Source of the DNA: Clostridiales bacterium
Lineage (GTDB): Bacteria; Bacillota; Clostridia; Oscillospirales; Oscillospiraceae
Direction of reading: 5' to 3'
NCBI GenBank assembly: GCA_009774055.1
Contig: VSNB01000074.1
Location: forward strand, 1-10,426
DNA: 10,426 bases
Under the pieces are notes generated by a model. That model was not told the DNA's origin, ran no database searches, and worked only from the letters and a program-made list of their open reading frames with translations. The translations under genes and the position numbers were made by a program. Below, piece after piece: positions 5,975 through 10,426 of this stretch (position 1 is the first letter of the stretch; each line of letters starts with the position of its first letter).

Positions 5975-6991
5975 ATGGACTGGATGAGAAGGCGGCGGGC
6001 TGCGGGAAAAATCCTCCTGCTGGCGGTCCTGCCGGCGATGGCGTTTCTCCTGGCTGTCTCTGTGGGACGGTATCCCGCCGGCATTGCCCATCTGCCGGGC
6101 GCGCTGCATACGCTGCTGACCGGCGGGGAGCTGGACCCGGCACAGCTGACGCTGGTCCGGCTGCGGCTGCCCCGGATCATATTGGCAATGCTGGTGGGCG
6201 GGGCCCTGGCCCTCTCGGGGGCGGCGTATCAGGGGCTGTTCCAGAATCCGGTAGTCTCCCCGGACCTGCTGGGGGCATCCAGCGGGGCCTCTTTTGGTGC
6301 GTCCCTGGCGATCCTGCTGGGAGCCGGCTCCCTGGGGGTACAGGCGGCGTCCTTTTGCGCCGGCGTCCTGGCGGTGGCCCTGGCGGCGGGAATGGACCGG
6401 CTGCTCTCCCGGCGGAGCGTCTCGGCGGTCCACCTCATTTTGTGCGGGATGCTGGTGTCCAGCCTCTTTAACGCCCTGCTGTCCTTCGTCAAGTTCGCGG
6501 CGGACCCGGAGACGAAGCTGCCCGCCATCACCTTCTGGCTGATGGGCAGCTTCTCCGGCGCGTCCCAGGCGGATCTGCGGGTATTCTGGCTGTTCCTGCC
6601 CGCCTGCGCCCTGCTGCTGATGGTCCGGTGGAGGCTGAACGTTCTGGCGATGGGAGACGAGGAGGCGCGGATGCTGGGGGTAAATGTCCGGGCCAGCCGG
6701 TATCTCATCATCGCCTGCGCCACCCTGCTGACCTCCCTGTCGGTGAGCGTCAGCGGCAATATCGGCTGGGTGGGGCTCGTTGCCCCCCATTTCGCCCGGA
6801 TGCTGGTGGGGGCCGACTACGGGAAGCTGCTGCCCGCGTCCATGGCGCTGGGGGGCGCGTTTTTGCTGCTGGTGGACACGGCGGCCCGGGCGCTGCTGAC
6901 GGTGGAGCTGCCCCTGAGCGTGCTCACCGCCGTTATCGGCGCGCCATTTTTCTTTCTCCTGCTGCTGCGGGGGAAAAGGGGGTTCTTGTGA
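5975..6991 (+). CDS. FecCD-type ABC importer permease
   Basis: A 338-residue polytopic membrane protein of the FecCD/BtuC family, of usual length and with about ten predicted membrane helices. Family landmarks: RLRLPRIILAMLVGGALALSG near the N terminus, GAAYQGLFQNPVVSPDLLG, GASSGASFGASLA, and the C-terminal cytoplasmic coupling region GNIGWVGLVAPHFARMLVG, which contacts the ATPase. Such permeases work as dimers to import iron-siderophores, haem, cobalamin or, in the MolB type, molybdate. AGGAGGG at 5963-5969 lies 5 nt before the ATG at 5975; the frame extends upstream but other ATGs lack a ribosome binding site. The stop TGA shares its A with the next gene's ATG, so translation is coupled. 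First gene of a three-gene operon. Confidence 0.94.
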   Translation: MDWMRRRRAAGKILLLAVLPAMAFLLAVSVGRYPAGIAHLPGALHTLLTGGELDPAQLTLVRLRLPRIILAMLVGGALALSGAAYQGLFQNPVVSPDLLGASSGASFGASLAILLGAGSLGVQAASFCAGVLAVALAAGMDRLLSRRSVSAVHLILCGMLVSSLFNALLSFVKFAADPETKLPAITFWLMGSFSGASQADLRVFWLFLPACALLLMVRWRLNVLAMGDEEARMLGVNVRASRYLIIACATLLTSLSVSVSGNIGWVGLVAPHFARMLVGADYGKLLPASMALGGAFLLLVDTAARALLTVELPLSVLTAVIGAPFFFLLLLRGKRGFL

Positions 6992-7791
6992 TGCTGGAGG
7001 TCAGGGAACTGGTCTGCGGCTACCGCGCCGGCAGTCCGGTGCTGGGGCCGGTGTCCTTCCGGCTGGAGCGGGGGGAGGTGCTGTGCCTGCTGGGGCCCAA
7101 CGGCGTGGGGAAAACCACCCTGCTGAAGACCATCCTGGGGGTCCTGCCCCCCCTGGGGGGCGCGGCGATGCTCAAAGGACGGGACGTGGGGAGCTATGGT
7201 ATCCGGGCCTTCGCCCGGGAGGCGGCCTATGTGCCCCAGGGCCATGTCCCGCCCTTTCCCTACACGGTCCGGGATGTGGTGGTCATGGGCCGGAGTCCCC
7301 ACATCCATGAATTCTCCTCCCCGGGCCGGAAGGACCTCAGGGCGGCGGAGGACGCCCTGGCGGAGCTGGGGATTCTCTCTTTGGCGGACCGGGATTATAC
7401 CCGCCTCAGCGGCGGGGAGCGGCAGCTGGTCCTCATCGCCCGGGCCTTGGCACAGGAGGCGGAGCTGCTGGTTCTGGACGAGCCCGCCGCCCATCTGGAC
7501 TACGGCAACGAGGCCCGGGTGATGGAGCAGGTGAAGGGGCTGTCCCGGAAGGGATACGGGGTGCTGCTGGTTACCCACGGGCCGGGGCAGGCCTTTTTGT
7601 GGGCCGACCAGGCGGCGGCGGTTGGCCGGGACGGCTTTTTTGCCGCCGGGAGGCCGGAGGAGGTCTTGACGGAGGAGACGCTGTCCCGGCTGTATGGCGC
7701 GGACGTGCAGCTGGCGGAGGCGGCGCTGCGGGACGGACGGCGGGTGAAGGTATGCGTATGCGTAAGCGGAATAAAGGAGGCGAATGGATGA
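6991..7791 (+). CDS. ABC importer ATP-binding protein (FepC/BtuD-like)
   Basis: A 266-residue ATPase with every motif needed: Walker A GPNGVGKTT at 35-43, Q-loop Gln83 (YVPQG), signature LSGGERQ at 139-145, Walker B LLVLDEP at 159-165, D-loop HLDYGN and H-loop His196 (LLVTHGPG; relatives usually have THDLN). It powers the importer from the cytoplasmic face. The sequence between Q-loop and signature (TVRDVVVMGRSPHI) is typical of the iron-chelate/B12 subfamily. The start codon overlaps the permease stop by 1 nt and the stop overlaps the lipoprotein start by 4 nt (ATGA). A GTG directly before the ATG is an alternative start. Substrate specificity does not reside in this subunit. Confidence 0.95.
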   Translation: MLEVRELVCGYRAGSPVLGPVSFRLERGEVLCLLGPNGVGKTTLLKTILGVLPPLGGAAMLKGRDVGSYGIRAFAREAAYVPQGHVPPFPYTVRDVVVMGRSPHIHEFSSPGRKDLRAAEDALAELGILSLADRDYTRLSGGERQLVLIARALAQEAELLVLDEPAAHLDYGNEARVMEQVKGLSRKGYGVLLVTHGPGQAFLWADQAAAVGRDGFFAAGRPEEVLTEETLSRLYGADVQLAEAALRDGRRVKVCVCVSGIKEANG

Positions 7792-8882
7792 AACGGCAAT
7801 GGAGTGTGCTGTGGATGGCCGCGCTGTGCCTGCTGCTGGCGGCCTGCGCCGCAGCCGGCGGGCCGGAGGAGCGGCCGGCGGGAGAAACCCGACTTTTTAC
7901 CGATTCCACCGGCCGGGAGGTGGAGCTGCCGGAGAAGATCACCCGGGCGGCCAGCGCCGGGTCCCTGGCGAATATCATGCTCTACTCCGTGGCGCCGGAA
8001 ACCCTGGTGGGCTGGTCCTCCGCGCCGCCCCAGGCGGCGAGGGCGTATATGGAGGAGAAGTACTGGGACCTGCCGGAGTACGGCGGCTTCCGCCGGGACG
8101 ACTTCAACCGGGAGGCCCTTATGGCCAGCGCGCCGGAGGTCATCATCGACGTGGGCGAGTGGGACCAGGGCTACCGGGAGGAGCTGGACGCCCTCCAGGA
8201 GCAGACGGGCATCCCGGTGATCCTCCTGGAGGCCGGCCTGGACCAGCTGCCGGCGGCCTACCGCGCCCTGGGGACGCTGCTGGGCGCGGAGGAGCGCGGG
8301 GAGGAGCTGGCGGCCTACTGTGAGGAGGTCGTCTCCGACGCCCGGGAGAAGGCCGCGTCCATCCCGGAGGAGGACCGGGTGCGGGTCTACTACGGGCAGG
8401 ACGACGGCCTGTCCACCATCCTCAGCGGCACTATCCACTCCCAGATCTACGAGCTGGTAGGGGCGGAGATCGTGGTGGAGTCCGGCGGCGCGCAGATCAA
8501 GTCCGGCGGCGGCACGGTTTCCATGGAGCAGCTGATGGTCTGGGACCCGGACGTGATTTTGTTCGCCGGGGGCAGTATCTACGACAGCGCGGGGGAGGAC
8601 CCCGCCTGGAGCGGCCTGACTGCCATCCGGGAGGGCAGGTTCTATGAGATTCCCACGGAGCCCTACAACTGGCTGGGACGGCCTCCAGGACCCAACCGGA
8701 TCGTGGGGGTGCGCTGGCTGGGGAACCTGCTGTACCCGGAGGTGTTCGACTGCGACGCGGTCCGGGAGGTCCAGGCATACTTCCGGCTGTTCTACCGCTA
8801 TGAGCTGTCTGACCGGGAGGCGGAGGAGCTGCTGGCCCGCTCCACAGGGAAGGCCGCCGGCGCGTCTTCCGAAGGGGGATAG
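7788..8882 (+). CDS. ABC importer substrate-binding lipoprotein (FecB/BtuF fold)
   Basis: A 364-residue exported lipoprotein. Residues 1-19 are a signal peptide (MKRQW, then a hydrophobic core) ending in the lipobox LAAC with Cys20 as lipidation site. The mature part fits the class III (two-lobe, rigid helix) binding-protein family: ETLVGW at 71-76, ALMASAPEVIID at 110-121, and an N-lobe/C-lobe linker helix near 165-192. NWLGRPPGPNR at 294-304, followed by WLGNLLYPEVF, is a distinctive conserved-looking segment facing the expected ligand cleft. Characterised relatives bind iron chelates, haem, corrinoids or molybdate; I cannot choose between them. AAGGAGG lies 7 nt before the ATG at 7788. Last gene of the operon; no clear U-tract terminator follows it. 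Confidence 0.92.
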   Translation: MKRQWSVLWMAALCLLLAACAAAGGPEERPAGETRLFTDSTGREVELPEKITRAASAGSLANIMLYSVAPETLVGWSSAPPQAARAYMEEKYWDLPEYGGFRRDDFNREALMASAPEVIIDVGEWDQGYREELDALQEQTGIPVILLEAGLDQLPAAYRALGTLLGAEERGEELAAYCEEVVSDAREKAASIPEEDRVRVYYGQDDGLSTILSGTIHSQIYELVGAEIVVESGGAQIKSGGGTVSMEQLMVWDPDVILFAGGSIYDSAGEDPAWSGLTAIREGRFYEIPTEPYNWLGRPPGPNRIVGVRWLGNLLYPEVFDCDAVREVQAYFRLFYRYELSDREAEELLARSTGKAAGASSEGG

Positions 8883-8940
8883 GAGACAGGCGCTCAGGGA
8901 CGGTTTTGCGGCCCCGGCGCGCCGAATGTTCCGATAGGGC

Positions 8941-8970
8941 TTGCCCTTTCGGGAAGATCTGTGGTACAAT
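8941..8970 (+). promoter_or_regulatory. Extended -10 promoter of the zinc-ribbon/SDR pair
   Basis: TTGCCC at 8941-8946 and TACAAT at 8965-8970 with an 18-bp spacer; TGG before the -10 makes it an extended -10. Predicted start about 8977. The -35 lies inside an imperfect dyad (8931-8952). Confidence 0.7.
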
Positions 8971-9005
8971 CCCCTTGTTATTATGAACGGGAGGTCTATC
9001 CTATT

Positions 9006-9230
9006 ATGAATCCCTTTGAAGAGATCGAACTGCAGGACTGCCCCTGCTGCCATGGAACGGGCGTGATCGAGGAGGAAGGCGGCTGGTGCCTCTACGTCCA
9101 GTGCGTGGACTGCGGCAGCCACACGGCGGAGCTGTCCTACCAGAATGAGGCCGAGCGCATGGACGCCGCCCGCCGGGTGGCGCGGAACTGGAATATCGGC
9201 AAGGTTATTTACCCCGGCCCCGGCGATTGA
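9006..9230 (+). CDS. Small Lar-like zinc-ribbon protein
   Basis: A 74-residue protein beginning MNPFEEIELQDCPCCHGTG. Cys12 and Cys15 (with Cys14) and Cys33 and Cys36 (QCVDCGSH) form two zinc knuckles, and the C-terminal AARRVARNWN matches the end of the Lar-type domain (CPFCGG, then VxCxxCG, then AxxxWN). Lar of the Rac prophage modulates type I restriction in E. coli, but most proteins with this domain are small phage or chromosomal proteins of unknown role, and restriction alleviation should not be inferred. The start is the ATG at 9006, with GGGAGG an unusually long 11 nt upstream; no nearer start codon is in frame. The SDR gene begins 45 bp downstream, probably in the same transcript. Confidence 0.72.
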   Translation: MNPFEEIELQDCPCCHGTGVIEEEGGWCLYVQCVDCGSHTAELSYQNEAERMDAARRVARNWNIGKVIYPGPGD

Positions 9231-9275
9231 TTGCCGATTAGCCGCGGGAAAAGCTGCTGGGGTACGGGAGGCGTG

Positions 9276-10010
9276 ATGGAAAAAACAGCGTTTGTTACCG
9301 GCGGGAGCCGGGGAATCGGGCGGGCCGTAGTCCGCCGCCTGGCGGCGGAGGGATACGCGGTGGGAATCAACTACCTGCAGTCCCGGGCGGCGGCGGAGGG
9401 CCTGGCCTCGGAGATCCGCGCCCAGGGGGGCCGGGCCCTGGCGGTCCAGGCCGACGTGGCGGACCGGGCGGCGGTGAGAACCGCCATAGGGCGGGCGGAG
9501 GAGGCTCTGGGGCCCATTGCGCTGCTGGTGAACAACGCCGGCATCGCCCAGAACGACCTCTTCCAGGATACGCCGGAGGAGCTGTGGCGCAGGATGTTCG
9601 CCGTCCACGCCGACGGGGCCTTCCATACCATCCAGGCGATCCTGCCCCGGATGCTCCACGAGAAGGAGGGGTGTATCGTCAATGTCTCCTCCATCTGGGG
9701 CCTGCGGGGGGCGGCCTGCGAGACGGCCTACGCCGCGTCCAAGGCTGCCCTCATCGGCCTGACACGATCCCTGGCCGCGGAGCTGGCCCCGTCCCATATT
9801 CGGGTCAACTGCGTGGCTCCGGGGGTGATCCGTACCGACATGGTGGAGGCCCTGGGGGAGGAAACCATCGCGTCCCTGGCGGAGCAGACCCCCGCCGGAC
9901 GGTTGGGGACACCGGAGGACGTGGCGAAGGCCGTGGCTTTCCTGGCGGGGCCGGAGGCGGACTTCATCACCGGCCAGGTACTGACGGTGGACGGAGGCTT
10001 CATCCTGTAA
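9276..10010 (+). CDS. ymfI: SDR oxidoreductase, probable EF-P 5-aminopentanone reductase
   Basis: A 244-residue short-chain dehydrogenase with the NADP-binding TGGSRGIG at 8-15, NNAG at 86-89, and Ser139, Tyr152 and Lys156 (YAASK) as catalytic residues. The segment NVSSIWGLRGAACE, the YAASKAALIGLTRSLAAEL helix, VNCVAPGVIRTDM and the ending FITGQVLTVDGGF resemble the clostridial YmfI/EfpI group better than ordinary FabG. YmfI reduces the 5-aminopentanone attached to the conserved lysine of elongation factor P, which helps ribosomes translate proline runs. The usual catalytic Asn (MFDVN in relatives) is His111 here (MFAVHADGAF). GGGAGG lies 4 nt before the ATG at 9276; a TTG at 9231 is possible but worse. 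FabG activity in fatty acid synthesis is the alternative; no fab genes are adjacent. Confidence 0.82.
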   Translation: MEKTAFVTGGSRGIGRAVVRRLAAEGYAVGINYLQSRAAAEGLASEIRAQGGRALAVQADVADRAAVRTAIGRAEEALGPIALLVNNAGIAQNDLFQDTPEELWRRMFAVHADGAFHTIQAILPRMLHEKEGCIVNVSSIWGLRGAACETAYAASKAALIGLTRSLAAELAPSHIRVNCVAPGVIRTDMVEALGEETIASLAEQTPAGRLGTPEDVAKAVAFLAGPEADFITGQVLTVDGGFIL

Positions 10011-10018
10011 ACGCAAGA

Positions 10019-10060
10019 AACCCGGCCCTGGAATCAGCATTCCAGAGGCCGGGTTCATTG
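10019..10060 (+). terminator. Terminator-like hairpin after the SDR gene
   Basis: AACCCGGCC plus CTGGAAT pair with ATTCCAG and GGCCGGGTT (10019-10034 with 10039-10055), one bulged A and a CAGC loop. The stem is strong, but only a weak T-containing tract (CATTGTC) follows it. It begins 8 nt after the stop codon and probably ends the zinc-ribbon/SDR transcript. Confidence 0.7.
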
Positions 10061-10092
10061 TCTCCGAGTGAGACGCGTTACACAGTTTGACA

Positions 10093-10127
10093 TAAAAATA
10101 AAAAACCCACGCTTTCCTGCAGCGTGG
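10093..10127 (-). terminator. Intrinsic terminator of the 25-codon transcription unit
   Basis: On the minus strand CCACGCT (10127-10121) and AGCGTGG (10113-10107) form a 7-bp stem with a 7-nt loop, followed by G and TTTTTT, A, TTTTT. It lies 33 nt after the stop of the small ORF. On the plus strand there is no T-tract, so it is directional. Confidence 0.87.
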
Positions 10128-10160
10128 CCTTCCGATTCTTCATATCGCCTGGGAGAGGGG

Positions 10161-10238
10161 TTACCGCTCGCTGGTAGTAGTTTCGCGCTCACCGAAAATC
10201 ATGTCGTCGATATCGACGCCGGTGAAGATGATGGTCAT
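10161..10238 (-). CDS. Novel 25-residue small protein
   Basis: A 25-codon ORF from ATG at 10238 to TAA at 10161. The product begins MTIIFTGVDIDDMIFGER and ends in a threonine-rich, polar tail (TTTSER). It is acidic in the middle, without a clear membrane helix or signal peptide. I recognise no family. Support comes from its setting: a TTGCAA-N17-TAAACT promoter upstream, AGGAAGTGAT (9 of 10 to the perfect anti-16S complement) 7 nt before the ATG, and an intrinsic terminator 33 nt after the stop. It could be a functional microprotein, a leader peptide whose target gene has been lost, or the coding part of a dual-function small RNA. The whole transcript would be about 170 nt. Confidence 0.6.
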   Translation of the reverse strand: MTIIFTGVDIDDMIFGERETTTSER

Positions 10239-10245
10239 GTTCGCT

Positions 10246-10255
10246 ATCACTTCCT
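10246..10255 (-). promoter_or_regulatory. Near-perfect Shine-Dalgarno of the 25-codon ORF
   Basis: AGGAAGTGAT on the minus strand differs from the full anti-16S complement AGGAGGTGAT at one position and lies 7 nt before the ATG. This is better than the ribosome binding sites of most genes in the window and is the main reason to treat the ORF as translated. Confidence 0.8.
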
Positions 10256-10275
10256 TTCCATATTATATTACTTGT

Positions 10276-10304
10276 AGTTTAGCACACTTGAATAAAAATT
10301 GCAA
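10276..10304 (-). promoter_or_regulatory. Promoter of the 25-codon ORF
   Basis: TTGCAA (10304-10299; 5 of 6) and TAAACT (10281-10276; 4 of 6) on the minus strand, separated by exactly 17 bp. Predicted start near 10269, giving a leader of about 31 nt. Confidence 0.65.
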
Positions 10305-10341
10305 GCCTTTTTTGCGCAAAATTACAAAAAATTTTGGAAAA

Positions 10342-10426
10342 GCGCCCGGCGCCCCGGGGGGGGGGCGGGGCCGGCCGCGGCGGGGGGGTCCGGCCCCGCG
10401 GCCCCGGGCCGGGGGGGCCACCCCCG
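10342..10426. other. G/C-only low-complexity tail, probable assembly artefact
   Basis: About 85 bases containing only one T and one A, with G runs of up to ten and many GGCC/CCGG blocks. It begins abruptly after AT-rich sequence and carries no open frame that resembles the rest. Such tails are typical of poly-G sequencing or assembly error at contig ends. Not to be annotated as biology without read support. Confidence 0.75.

Noticed and set aside
8931..8952. Hairpin after the lipoprotein gene as operon terminator
   Set aside because: No T-tract follows, and it overlaps the -35 of the next promoter.
7500..10058. An 852-codon open frame on the minus strand
   Set aside because: It runs antisense across four well-supported genes. 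Strong GC codon bias removes stops from the opposite strand, and the translation is proline/arginine/glutamine-rich with no domain.
10262..10267. A perfect minus-strand TATAAT as an alternative -10 for the small ORF
   Set aside because: The -35 position reads CAAGTG, and the start would fall inside the Shine-Dalgarno. The TTGCAA/TAAACT pair is better.
10310..10321. Palindrome TTTTGCGCAAAA near the right end
   Set aside because: A short AT-flanked palindrome in AT-rich DNA next to a suspect contig end, with no partner gene or known operator match.
1..10426. CRISPR arrays, tRNA or rRNA genes, insertion-sequence ends
   Set aside because: No regularly spaced direct repeats, no cloverleaf-like tRNA sequence with a T-loop motif, and no terminal inverted repeats flanking a transposase were seen by eye.

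Overview
The window looks like chromosomal DNA of a GC-rich gut member of the Clostridia, probably Oscillospiraceae (Flavonifractor/Lawsonibacter/Intestinimonas-like). This is inferred from Firmicutes-type promoters and ribosome binding sites, a 61-residue Firmicutes-type S21, a YmfI-like EF-P reductase, a membrane-anchored GDPD enzyme and strong GC bias in coding sequence. No species can be named from sequence alone. The right end (about 10342-10426) is almost pure G/C and is probably a contig-end artefact.

Layout, left to right. 1-436 (minus): tail of an accessory or mobile module, with a small helix-turn-helix protein and a second ORF running off the edge that begins at ACG rather than ATG; a terminator-like hairpin lies in front of the HTH gene. 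541-903 (plus): free-standing rpsU with a perfect consensus promoter, closed by a 23-bp perfect hairpin that can also serve the convergent gene. 925-2742 (minus): membrane glycerophosphodiester phosphodiesterase. 2909-3556 (plus): trmB, divergent from the GDPD gene. 3519-4253 (minus): class I SAM methyltransferase whose 3' end overlaps trmB tail to tail. 4289-5757 (plus): an ANT/AadA-like nucleotidyltransferase, then a Crp/Fnr-family regulator. 5758-5974: structured intergenic region with a terminator, a 5-6-5 palindrome and a promoter. 5975-8882 (plus): compact three-gene FecCD-type ABC importer (permease, ATPase, lipoprotein), the genes overlapping by 1 and 4 nt. 9006-10010 (plus): a small Lar-like zinc-ribbon protein and an SDR that looks like EF-P 5-aminopentanone reductase. 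10093-10304 (minus): a complete miniature transcription unit (promoter, near-perfect Shine-Dalgarno, 25-codon ORF, terminator).

The most coherent system is the metal-chelate or cofactor importer. A Crp/Fnr-family regulator lies directly upstream. A perfect TGTTG-N6-CAACA palindrome is centred about 41.5 bp before the predicted start of the importer transcript, over a promoter with a good -10 and no recognisable -35. That is the classical class II activator geometry, so the regulator probably switches the importer on. The substrate (iron chelate, haem, corrinoid, molybdate or other) cannot be read from the sequence. The most novel-looking element is the 25-residue ORF unit at the right end, which matches no family I recognise.
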